This document shows positions 16,671-27,200 of a DNA stretch of 39,540 bases, piece by piece. Made by a program: the position numbers and the translations under genes. The notes beneath the pieces are model-generated. The model saw nothing but the letters and a program-made list of their open reading frames with translations, made no database searches and had not been told where the DNA came from. Each line of letters opens with the position of its first letter. Positions within the stretch are counted from its first letter, which is position 1. This DNA comes from Prevotella sp. UBA3675 (GTDB lineage Bacteria > Bacteroidota > Bacteroidia > Bacteroidales > Bacteroidaceae), in assembly GCA_002372235.1 (NCBI GenBank), contig DFJI01000033.1, forward strand, positions 16,570 through 56,109, read 5' to 3'.

Positions 16671-16951
16671 GCAAAATCACGAAGCGATATAGCCTAAATC
16701 ATCGCGTGATGTTTCCTGAATCGAGTCGTGATTTCGCCTAAAACCTGGCCATATATTGCCGAAAGTGGGCTCTCATCTGTGTGCAAAAATGAGAAAAACA
16801 GACGAAATAGATACCGAAAAAAGCGCAAAATTAGCCTTTTTGAACATCTCAAAAGAGAAAAGGAACAGTACGGTTTGCCTCACGGACAGCAAAAATGGCC
16901 TCATTTTTCGCTAGAATGAGATTTCCATTTGTCTTAAAAATCGAAAAAATT
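16587..16951. repeat. 365-bp dispersed repeat, copy 2
   Basis: Second copy of the element at 12421-12785, same orientation. It begins exactly where the reverse-transcriptase homology ends, which suggests insertion into, or recombination at, that gene. The TTTAGGC/TCACGA sub-motifs are kept; the middle third has drifted. No terminal inverted repeats or transposase are evident, so if mobile it moved in trans. Confidence 0.85.
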
Positions 16952-17063
16952 CTAGCCATACTTCCTGCGCCCAACGACGGAACTTTTCTTCTGCGCTTTC
17001 CCCCGATTTTATGATTTTTATAATTTTTAGACAAAAAACGGCTCTCAAATGAAATAAAATGCA

Positions 17064-17071
17064 TATCTTTG
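17064..17071 (+). promoter_or_regulatory. -7 box of the structured RNA element
   Basis: TATCTTTG, an exact consensus -7 box. Transcription would begin a few bases downstream, right at the first hairpin (17076) of the RNA element. No clear -33 box is seen. Confidence 0.55.
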
Positions 17072-17075
17072 TACC

Positions 17076-17277
17076 GTGATTTGTAAAAGTCACATCGATT
17101 TAGTGGAACAACGAAGCGTTATGCTCGACTTGCTGATGGAAACGTGAGAAATTTCTGAGTATGCAAGGACAGTATGATGGTTCGCGCGTATAGCGTGGAC
17201 TGGTTTACTGCATCTACATACTCAAGGTAATTCTCACGACCCCCATCAGAAGACGTGGTATATCAGCTCCACGCTTC
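17076..17277 (+). ncRNA. Predicted long rod-like structured RNA
   Basis: Seven helices can be read directly. A 7-bp hairpin with a GUAA tetraloop comes first (17076-17082/17087-17093). Then six nested, coaxial helices follow: 17113-17119/17271-17277, 17133-17139/17243-17249, 17143-17150/17231-17238, 17156-17163/17217-17224, 17170-17174/17206-17210, and the apical 17180-17187/17193-17200 (loop GTATA). The outermost internal loop is large and uneven (13/21 nt); the inner ones are short and nearly equal (3/4, 5/6, 6/6, 5/5). This outline, a closing stem, a big bubble and a long rod, resembles 6S RNA in shape, but I cannot match the sequence to any family. It could instead be an RT-associated ncRNA or the leader of the short gene that follows. 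No terminator is visible right after it. Confidence 0.6.
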
Positions 17278-17327
17278 ATAACAATTAAATGTCCTTGTTG
17301 GTGGCTGGAGGGCAGAAGAATATTATT

Positions 17328-17576
17328 ATGCAATTCAGTGGTGAAGAGCTTGCTGCGGTAATGAAGATGGCAATAGCTATGGTTGGTGCTCCTGACTTCG
17401 GCGATACGTCACCAAAACAGGGTTTTGTCTTTCAATTCTCTTCTCATTCCCGTACCCCCCTACGTGAGCATTCGCAAATACGCGATTTTTCTGCGTCACC
17501 CAAATCGACACTTCCCAAGCACAAAAATGCCCTGTTTATCGAGGTTTCAGAAGATTGGTATTCTGCGAAATGTTAA
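17328..17576 (+). pseudogene. Truncated small ORF (possible TerB-like start)
   Basis: From ATG 17328, preceded by GGAGGG at 17306-17311, the first 21 residues MQFSGEELAAVMKMAIAMVG(A) resemble the start of small Bacteroidetes TerB-like helical proteins, in which this helix leads into an acidic ADG segment. At codon 22 the sequence enters a 38-bp direct repeat (PDFGDTSPKQGF) and then unrelated low-complexity sequence to the stop at 17576. The frame could also start at ATG 17289 inside the RNA leader. I take it for a gene cut by the event that left the repeat. Confidence 0.4.
17390..17427. repeat. 38-bp direct repeat, left copy
   Basis: Identical to 30002-30039 and in the same orientation, 12612 bp apart. 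The pair encloses the whole LRR/giant-protein operon and its small peptide. In both places an open frame reads the repeat as PDFGDTSPKQGF, but the flanking proteins differ. Confidence 0.9.
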
Positions 17577-17652
17577 AACCGCCGAAGTCAGGACCTTTGC
17601 ATTTGGATTATTATATCCAACAATGGAATAAAACCTAAAACAATATATAATT

Positions 17653-20600
17653 ATGAGAAAAGACAACAAACTAACTTTAACGAGGTTATGCTGTATGATG
17701 ATGTTTCTGCTGTTCTTTATATCATCTATGTGTGCAGAACTGCCTTCGGTAGTAAATGGTACGCTTACTATTACTGTTGCCTCTGAAGGTGAACTAAGCA
17801 CCAACTACAGCGTTGATGATATCAAAGCTTCTGGTGCAACGTGTCTAAAGGTGGTTGGTCCCGTGAACAGTGATGATTTCACCACGATGAAGAATGTTCA
17901 GAAGACAGAAAACGGCGGTACCATCACACAGGTGGACCTCAGTGAAGCTGTTTTTACAGAGTTACCCCGTTCTGCATTTGAAACATGCAGATACCTTACC
18001 TCCATCAGTCTGCCGCAGTCGCTAACAACGATTGGCGAATACGCTTTTAGCGGCTGTTATGCATTGCAAGCCATGGACCTCAGTAACACGCAGCTCACCA
18101 CCATTAAGAGTAACGCCTTCTATGATTGTGTGTCTATGGCTACCATATCTTTCCCCAGTACATTGGCTACACTGGAGAGTTATGCCTTTTATAATTGTAC
18201 AGCCTTGAAAGAGCTTGACCTCAGCGGTACTGCCCTGACGGACATTCCCACAGGTGTGTGCCAAGGCTACAGGTACGATGAGATGCAGCTTACCACCCTG
18301 CTGCTGCCCTCTACCATCACCAGCATCGGAAGCAACGCCTTCTACAACTGCAACAAGCTCGCATCCTTCAGTTGTGATGTCACAGGCAGCCTGACCATTG
18401 GCGCCAACGCTTTCTATCAGTGCAACGCCATGACAAGCGTCAGTATCACCACTCAGGGTGAGCTTTCGATTGACTATAGTGTCTTCAGCTGCACCGCCCT
18501 GACCGATATTACACTCAATGCGCAGGGCGATGTTACACTTGGTGGCGCCTATAGTTCTCCGTTCAGTTGCCAGAGTCTGCGGTCCTTCACTCTCCATACT
18601 CCAGGCAAGCTGACCGCTGGTAACAGTTTGTTAGGACTGAGCTGGGACAACGAGACGCTGACCACGGTGGTGCTCGATGCCAAGGGTGAGGGCAGCACCA
18701 TAGGGCGCAACTTGGCCAGTAATGCCACGAAGCTGGAAAGCATCACACTGCCATCCAGGCTTGTGTCGCTGGGTGAGGAAGCATTTGCCTACTGCCATAG
18801 TTTGAGAAGTGTGCAACTACCATCTACCCTCACCTCATGGGACAGCGGCTATTGTATGTTCTATGAGTGCCGGTCGCTGACCAGCCTCGACCTCAGCGCT
18901 CTCACCAGCATCACGCAGATAGGTTCGTCTGCCTTTGCCGGCTGCGAGAATCTTGCCACCCTTACTCTTCCCAGCGGCATCACCAGCATTGGCAACTCAG
19001 CGTTCAACGGCTGCAAGGCTCTGACCTCCCTCCCGTTGTCCACCACTGTCACCTCGTTAGGTAGCCGCGCCTTTTATGGCTGTTCATCGCTGCAGAACAT
19101 CACCGTGCCTGCCAGCATTACCAGCTTTGGAGACTATATGTTCTATGAATGTAAGGGCATGACCTCAGCCACCATACTGGCCGACATAGAGACGCTGCCG
19201 GAGTACACTTTTGAGCACTGCACCAGTCTGCAGACCGTCGAACTGGGCAATGCCATCAAGACCATCGAGCGTGAAGCCTTCTTAGGGTGCAGCAGTCTGA
19301 CCGACGTCACCCTGCCCAACGCCCTTACCACCATCGGCATGAGCGTCTTCACAGATTGCACCGCCCTGACCATGATAACGCTGCCCAGCACCCTGACGAG
19401 CATTGAGCAGTATGCGTTCTCCGGTTGTGAGTCGCTGGTTATGATGGAGATTCCCGAGGGCATCACTACTTTGTCCTACTGTCTGTTCTCTGGCTGTCGC
19501 GGTCTGCAGTCGCTCTATCTGCCCAGCACGATAACGGACAGCGACCGTTTTGCCCTTGAGTACACCGAATCACTGATTGACCTGCACGTGAATGCTCTGA
19601 CACCACCATCGTTCTCCAACAGTTGGGTTACTATATCGGGAGTGACGCTCTACGTTCCGGCAGAAAGCCTCAGCTCCTATCAGTCGGATGCTTTCTGGAG
19701 TCAGTTCAATCCCATTTATGCCGAGGCAACCAACATGGGAAGCCTGAACGATGACGAATACGCTCTGCTGCAGACCCTTTACACCAAACTGGGCGGATCG
19801 CAGTGGACCCGTCCCTGGGTGTTCGGTTCAGACAAGAGCCAGACGCCCGTATTGGAAGGTGTGAAGATGTCGGACGGTCACGTGAAGCAGCTCGTGCTCA
19901 CAAGCAACAACCTCACGGGATCGCTGCCTCAGGAACTGTTGCTGTTCCCCCAGCTGTGGTACATCAACTTGAACAACAACCACCTGTCGGGTATGGTTGA
20001 TGATTTCTTCGCCAATGCTCAGGTGAACGATGTGGTGACCTATCTCGATCTTTCCAATAATGCATTGACAGGTAATATCGGGAAGGTGACGCAATCCAAG
20101 ACCATTGCCACAGACATGCTGCCCAGCCTCACCACGCTGAAGGTGGCACACAACCGGATTCGTGATGTGAAGCCCATGCTGCCCGAGCATATCAAGACCG
20201 TGGACATCAGCGGACAGAACCTCGACGAGACCATCAGCTATGTGGAGTTTATGGAAGCAGCCGACGGCGACCTGCAGTATTTCTTCCCGACTGTGTTGCT
20301 CTACTCGCATATCCATCAGTCATATAGTCCAGGCTACTTCGTGTTTGCCAACCCCAACAGCAGTCAGCCCTGGAGCGTGCGCTACTACAGGCCCATCAAT
20401 GATTTATATAGCAATGGCGGCCCGGCCTGGAACTACGACCCGCAGGGTACCATTATCCGCTTTGGCCGCTATGCCGACAATCCCAGCGAAATCAGTTGGC
20501 TGAACATGACCTTCGATTTCTACATGGGCGATGTAAACTATGATGTAGAACTCGACGTAGCAGACTTACAGACGCTCATCAATTTTGCCATCAATCCCGG

Positions 20601-21204
20601 TGAATATTCTGTGAATGCTCCCTTCAACTGGTATGCCGCCAACACCAAGCTTGCCAAAGCAGGTGACCCTGAAGTAATAAATGTACAGGATGTGGTGTGC
20701 GAGGTGAACATACTACTTGACGAAGACATCGACCCTGTCTTGGCCCGCGCCAATAGAGCCCGAAGGGTAAATGAGGTCAACAGCACCTATTCTGCCAGAA
20801 TCAGTATCGAAGACGGCAAGCTGATACTCGACAGTAAGGAACCTGTGGCTGCCCTCGACCTTACCGTCAGTGGCAACGTGCAGTGGAGCAGTGAGATGAA
20901 CTTCTTTACACACAAGAGTAAGGGCCAGCGCACCATCTTCTACTCGCTGCTGGGCGACGTGGTGCCCGCCGGGCGCGCCATTCTGGCCACCATTGACGGT
21001 GATGCCGAGGTAAAAGCTGCCCGCCTCTCCAATTCCGACGGACACCTCATCGCCACTGCTGTGAGTGGAGTGACCACAGGTATCAATGGAACCTATGAGA
21101 CTCGTGAAACCCGCGAGACCTACGACCTGCAAGGCCGCCGTATCGGTGGAAACCACCTGCAGAAAGGCATATACGTTATAAATGGGAAAAAGGTTGTCAG
21201 ATAA
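17653..21204 (+). CDS. BspA-like leucine-rich-repeat surface protein with dockerin-like module and C-terminal sorting tail
   Basis: 1183 residues. A signal peptide (LCCMMMFLLFFISSMCA) is followed by a long array of Treponema-type LRRs, ~90-670, with the pattern LTSIxLPxSLTxIGxxAFxGC repeated over twenty times. Next is a second, different LRR block near 690-870 of the plant/fungal kind (LVLTSNNLTGSLPQELLLFP, NLNNNHLSG). At 959-1027 two calcium-loop-like segments (GDVNYDVELDVADLQTLINF; DPEVINVQDVVCEVNILL) resemble a dockerin. The last ~30 residues, YDLQGRRIGG...KGIYVINGKK, are the tail shared by several secreted proteins here. BspA proteins bind host matrix or other bacteria. The giant gene follows after 18 bp with a strong Shine-Dalgarno-like GGAGG, so they form an operon. 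Any cohesin partner is not in the window. Confidence 0.9.
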   Translation: MRKDNKLTLTRLCCMMMFLLFFISSMCAELPSVVNGTLTITVASEGELSTNYSVDDIKASGATCLKVVGPVNSDDFTTMKNVQKTENGGTITQVDLSEAVFTELPRSAFETCRYLTSISLPQSLTTIGEYAFSGCYALQAMDLSNTQLTTIKSNAFYDCVSMATISFPSTLATLESYAFYNCTALKELDLSGTALTDIPTGVCQGYRYDEMQLTTLLLPSTITSIGSNAFYNCNKLASFSCDVTGSLTIGANAFYQCNAMTSVSITTQGELSIDYSVFSCTALTDITLNAQGDVTLGGAYSSPFSCQSLRSFTLHTPGKLTAGNSLLGLSWDNETLTTVVLDAKGEGSTIGRNLASNATKLESITLPSRLVSLGEEAFAYCHSLRSVQLPSTLTSWDSGYCMFYECRSLTSLDLSALTSITQIGSSAFAGCENLATLTLPSGITSIGNSAFNGCKALTSLPLSTTVTSLGSRAFYGCSSLQNITVPASITSFGDYMFYECKGMTSATILADIETLPEYTFEHCTSLQTVELGNAIKTIEREAFLGCSSLTDVTLPNALTTIGMSVFTDCTALTMITLPSTLTSIEQYAFSGCESLVMMEIPEGITTLSYCLFSGCRGLQSLYLPSTITDSDRFALEYTESLIDLHVNALTPPSFSNSWVTISGVTLYVPAESLSSYQSDAFWSQFNPIYAEATNMGSLNDDEYALLQTLYTKLGGSQWTRPWVFGSDKSQTPVLEGVKMSDGHVKQLVLTSNNLTGSLPQELLLFPQLWYINLNNNHLSGMVDDFFANAQVNDVVTYLDLSNNALTGNIGKVTQSKTIATDMLPSLTTLKVAHNRIRDVKPMLPEHIKTVDISGQNLDETISYVEFMEAADGDLQYFFPTVLLYSHIHQSYSPGYFVFANPNSSQPWSVRYYRPINDLYSNGGPAWNYDPQGTIIRFGRYADNPSEISWLNMTFDFYMGDVNYDVELDVADLQTLINFAINPGEYSVNAPFNWYAANTKLAKAGDPEVINVQDVVCEVNILLDEDIDPVLARANRARRVNEVNSTYSARISIEDGKLILDSKEPVAALDLTVSGNVQWSSEMNFFTHKSKGQRTIFYSLLGDVVPAGRAILATIDGDAEVKAARLSNSDGHLIATAVSGVTTGINGTYETRETRETYDLQGRRIGGNHLQKGIYVINGKKVVR

Positions 21205-21222
21205 AAGAAGGAGGAACGAAAT

Positions 21223-24200
21223 ATGAAAAAACATCTTATAAGTCTCATTAGCCTCATATTAAGCTTCTGTGCTACTGCTTTGGCTCAGGAGGTGAATAAG
21301 CTCTCCATAGGCGACATCAGTTGTATGAAGAGTGTATCGGTTGATATGCCATTCTATCTTGAGAACACCAATCCCAACATCGTGGCTGTACAGTTCCAGG
21401 TTACTGTGCCGCAGGATGTGAGCATCAACACAAGATCGGAATCGGCCAAGATGGACTATACGCGTGCCGCCAACCATCAGATACGTATATCCTCTCTCGG
21501 CTCGCATACTTATAATGTGATGGTGCTTTCGCCCAACAATACCCCTTTCCGTGCCAACAAGGGAAAGATATTCTCGCTAGAGACCGCTGTAGCTTCGGGT
21601 GCAGCCCTTACGGAGGGCGAGACCTATCCCATCAGTATCAGCAACGTGGTGATTAGCGACTCGCTGGGCAACAACGTTATGACAGCCTATAATAATGGTA
21701 GCATTACACTGGAACCCTGTCCTGACTTCACCGTAAGCAATATTGCCATCACCTCAGGCGATGTGATGCCCGACGGAACGATGTCACTGTCCTGGACTAT
21801 AAATAATATTGGTTCGCGCGATAGTCAAGGTGGCTGGCGTGAAGTCATCAACTTTATCAGTGATGTGACAGGCGAGTCCCTCAACATCACCACAATGCAC
21901 TATACCGCCCCGTTGGCATCAGGACAGCAGGTGAACCGTACTGCCGATATTGCCGTGCCGCGTGTTCCTGGCTTTGACGGCAACTTCCATGTACAGATTA
22001 TGGTTGTGCCCAATAGTGACTCGGGCGAGAGCATGGAGTATCAGACCAACAATACGTCGCTAAGTGCCGACAGCTATAGGATGCTGAAGCGCCTCTACCT
22101 CACATTATCCTATAGTGACGATGATCTTGTTGAGCCCGAAGGCACCATGACCAACTATTGCTATCTGGAACGTTCCGGCTTCCGTACTGCCGACGAGACC
22201 TTCACCCTGACGAAAACCGCCGGCGATAGCCGTGTGAGTGCGCCTGCCTCCGTTACCATTACAGGTTATAACTCGATGCAGTACTTCAATATGGAGGTTG
22301 TAGGAGATGACCAACTTAATGGTGATACAGTGACAGTGAGCTATAGGGCCGATGCAGCCCACGGCTATGAGGCAGTCACCGCCAGTTGTAATCTGATAGA
22401 CGACGACATGCCTTCTCTAACCCTCACTCCGTCGCAAATAAATCTTACGGAGCCACAGGAGTTTACGCTGACCATCACCTCAAGTCATGCCACCACCCGT
22501 GACCTGAAGATACAGCTCAGCAGCGAGCAAGCATCACGTTTCCAGATGCCTGCAAAAGTCATTATGCCTAAGGGCGAGACCACCATCACAGTCAATGCTC
22601 AGGTCATCGATGACGAAATGGTGCAGTTGCCCGAGGAGGATGTGCAGATAAGTGCCACTGCCTATCGTTACAATCCTGGTAATACTATTGTCATGCTACA
22701 TGATGATGATATGCCGGAGCTCACTATGACCCTCGACAAGACCAAGGTCTATGAAGGGGATGGCCGGCATGCTATCTACTGCACTATCAAACGTCTCACC
22801 AAGCTCGATAAGAAAGTTAATATCCGTCTGAGCGACAGCGGCGACAAAGACCTTTATTATAGTCAGACCATAACGATGAAGAAAGGTCAGCAGGAGGCAA
22901 CCATCCCTATCGGTGTTCTGGACGACGACTTGTCGCGTGGCACCCGTGAGGTTACCTTCACCGCTGCCATCTACGTCAGCTCTTGTGGCTGTACCATTGG
23001 TGCCGCAGCAGGAGGTACGATGAGCGAGACCATCACTATCTACGACAACGACACACCTCACTTCACCCTGAGCACTGAAAATGGCAATATGTTTGAGGGC
23101 CAGGAGACCGAGTTCACATTGGGACTGACAGCAGCCAGTAATGGCTTCAACCTGCCGGTATCCATCACTTGTGACATTCCCGAGGATGTGGAGATTCCCG
23201 ACAATGTGGTGATGCCAGCCGGTCAGACGAAGACCACTTTCAAGGTGAAGTTGAAACTTAATGGCACCTCGAATGACTCACGCCGTCTTACCTTCACGGC
23301 AAAGTGTGCCTCCGAGGCTTCTCCATTCAACACCTGGGGTATTGGTCAGATTACGGTGATGGCTACCGACCAGACGCTGCCCGACCTTGTAATTACCGGT
23401 ATGCGTGTGGTGACTGATAATCCCACTATGGGCGACAGCATCATTGTTGAGACTACCATCCGCAATAATGGTTACTCTATGATAGAGGCTGGTGTGCCTA
23501 TTACCTTCGTCTGCGAAGACAATAATCAGTTGCGCTTCACCGAGCGTGATGTAATGGTATTGGGACAAATAACCCAGCTCGACACGCTGGCCACCGTCAG
23601 CGTGGCTGGTCAGCACCTGTTAAAGGCAATCATCAATGAGAGTGGTGCTGTCAGTGAGATAGACTACCTGAACAATGATTACACCACCGACCTGGTACTA
23701 AACCCCTACTTTAGGGCCACCGAAGTACATACCGACCAAACACGCTACAACAACAGGCAGAGCGTTAGTATCTGGGGAAGCGTCGCTGGCAGTCATCCGT
23801 ATAATGCCGATGTTGATGTCTATATTATCAGCGACAACAACCGCTATGTGGTGAAGACCAAGACCACAGCCGACGGGCATTTCTCCGTCAGCTGGAAGCC
23901 GGAAGGCAATCTGGCCGGCCATTTCATTGTGGGAGCCTGCACGCCTGCCGAACAGTTGACCACTGAGATGACTGTATTCGAGATGTACGGTATGCGTCGC
24001 TATGACTCAGGCTTTATCCTGAAAGAGTTTGAAGTGGGCGAGTGTGTCGATGGGTATGTGGATATCATCAACCACGGTACATTGAAGCTCACCGACATCA
24101 GGCCTACAGTGAATAATATGCCAGGTACAGCTACACTGACCCTCGACGGCGTCAGGACCCTGAAGGCAGGCAATCATGCCCGCGTCTATTTCCACCTGAC

Positions 24201-27200
24201 GGGTGTCAAGCCCTCCGAAGGCGGCGATTGGGAGACCTTCGTGATCAGGATGGAGTCGGAAGAAGGAGCCAGACTGGAACAGAAGGTGTATTACTACGTC
24301 TATTCTGCCACACCAGTACTAAAGGCTGATGTCAGTGATATCAACACCACGATGATAAAAGGCAAGACTCGTGAGTTCCCCATCACCTTGAGGAATGAGG
24401 GTCGTGCTGAGACGGGTGAGATACAGGTTGACCTGGGTAATTTCGACTGGCTGCGTAGCGCCACCCCCACCAAGTTGCCGTCGTTGAAGCAAGGTGAGGA
24501 GGCTACCATCGTGCTGCTGCTCACCCCGACACCCTCCATGTCGCTGAACAGTATCACCACTGGCCAGCTGGCCATCACCAGTGCCAACAACAGTAATATT
24601 ACCTTGCCGCTATATATTGAGACGGTGTCGGAGGAGACTGGCCTGATGGTCATCGACGTGGTAGATGAGTTCACCCTGAACACCGAGGAAGCACCTCATG
24701 TTGAGGGTGCCACCGTCAGCGTGATGCATCCTGTTACAAGGAAGCTGTTGAGGCAGGATGTGACTAACAGCAACGGACTGGTCACCTTCGCCCTGATGCC
24801 GGAAGGAAAATATTTGGTGCAGGTAACCCATCCGCGGCACTCCTCGTGGGAACAGACGGTGATGGTACATCCCGACCGCACCATCCATCAACGTGCCTTC
24901 ATCTCCTACAGCGCCATCACCGTGGAGATGCACTACGAGCAGACGGAGATAGAGGATGAATACGACATCGTGACCAACGTTACCTACGAGACCAATGTGC
25001 CCAAGGCTGTGGTGAAGCTCGATATGCCCGAGAAGATTATCCTTGAAGAGATAGAGACACCTTATATGTTCTATGCCTACCTCACCAATGTGGGTCTTAT
25101 TACCGCCTTCGACTGTACGCTGCAGATTCCCGATGAGGTGAACGGCTACTGCTTCACACCGTTGATAGAAGGTCCGTGGGATATTTTGCCCCAGCAGACT
25201 ATCACCGTTCCGGTGGTGATTACCGAAGCTTCCGATGCAGAAGAAGAGAACGACTCACGCTGGACCGGACCGATGTACCTACCTAAGCGCGGACAGGCCT
25301 ATAGCGCACAGGGACCACGCCGCATAGGGACTTCAATAGCCTGTGGCATGGGGGCGCTGGCACGATTCTTCAACCGTTGCGAGGGCATAGGAGATATAGA
25401 GAGTGACGTGGCTGCACACATGCAACTGACGAAGACTTGTGGCGGCACCGGAGGATTGGGAGACTTCTTAAGTTCACTCGGCAGTCCAGGCAGTCCGAGT
25501 GCCTCAGGAAAGGAAACTCCAGGCGGTGGTGTCTCAGGAACAGGTGGTGTAACGCAGACAGGTACCGATGCCGTGGCCTGCGACCCTGAGATGATGGATA
25601 ATTCAAAGAAGTTGTTATGGAACCTCACTACATCGTTGCCAGTTATTGGTTATACATTAGGTTGGGGAACAGCAATTAATGATGTATTTGAAAATAATGA
25701 TTGGTGGGGGGTTGTTGGAAACCTTGTCAATGAAATAATACCGATCTTGTCTGCTTCCGACCATAACGACTTGGGATTCTTTGTAGATTGGTATGCAGGT
25801 ATAGCCAACAATATCAACACCTTCTTCCCCGACTGGGCTGATGATATGTGGGCTCATCTTGGAAGAAGAAAGGCGAGCGTTATGGTAGAAACTGGTGGTG
25901 TGGGTAGCAGATATTATCATATCGAACCAACGTTTATATGGACTGCAGAGAATGGAGAAGAGAAGAAAGGTCAATATAAAGATTTGATGGAGTACGTTAG
26001 CCTGCAGATGACGAGAAATTGGCGGGTGCTGGCACGAGGTCGTGAACGTACTAACCAGACAGAGGCCCTCGATGCACCGCTCTACTTCAGCGACCGCTAT
26101 TTCAGTAATCCGCAGCCGGAAGTGGGCAATGTGGAGCATGCCGACTGGATGCCCTCACCCATGCGCGCTTGGAGCGACAACACTGTGGCGCCTCTCTATG
26201 GATATTACCACACTCTCATTCTGCTACATGAGGTATTCGGCGAATGGGGGTTCATGGTTATGACCAAGAATGAGTACAAGGCATTGGCAGATTCCCTGAA
26301 GCATTATGTTGACAACCCCGAAATCCCCTTGGACCGTCATGCAAGGAGTCATATTATGGATGCGTTTAGTGAATCAATAGGATCTAAACAGTTCATTAAC
26401 GTCCCCTCTGATTATCTTAATTTTGATGCCCCCCCTGCTCATTACATCACCGACCGTTTTATCAACACCCTGCGCTTAGAGCGTGGTGAGACATTGCCAG
26501 AAGGCGAGACCAACTATATACACATGGATGTGGTGGAAGGTTGTGGCAAGCGCCTAAAGCAGATGCTGAAGATCGTGAACCGCGCCGGTTATGAAAGTGA
26601 AGGAGAGATGCTACTGGATGAGAACCAGAAACTGCTTGACTACCTACAGCGGCCACGCGCCTCCATATGCTCGTCTGTGAAATTGCAAATAGAGCAGAAA
26701 CTGACAATGACGCGTCAGGCTGTACGTGGCACGCTGACGGTGAAGAACGGCAGCGAGTATGAGTTGATGAGAGATGTGAAGCTGAGGCTGAGAGTGACCG
26801 ATGCTTATGGCAACGTGGCCGACAGTCATATCATGGAGATTACCACCGAGAGTATGACAGGCTTCACTGGTAATCTTGACTTCAACAGCGGCTGGACACT
26901 GGCGGCTGGAGAGACCGGCATCGCCAAGATACTGTTCATCCCCACTCGCTATGCCGCTCCAGAGGAGCCTATGCAGTACACCTTCGCAGGTACCATCTCG
27001 TTCATTGACCCGTTCACAGGTTTGGAGATGACCCGCGACCTTGAGGTGGAACGTCTCACGGTGAACCCGTCGCCTGTGCTCGACCTCACCTACTTCCTGC
27101 AGCGCGACATCTTTGGCGACGATGCCATGACAAGCGATGTGGTAGAAACCATTGTGCCGTCTCAGTTCACCCTCCTTATTAATAATAAAGGTAAGGGTGA

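Noticed and set aside
16728..16919. 63-codon open frame after the RT fragment
   Set aside because: It lies wholly inside the 365-bp repeat and has no counterpart frame in the other copy.
17076..17277. tRNA, SRP RNA, tmRNA or retron msr-msd
   Set aside because: There is no cloverleaf or CCA end, no SRP tetraloop motif or tmRNA-type reading frame, and the neighbouring RT does not have the retron layout, so no family is assigned.
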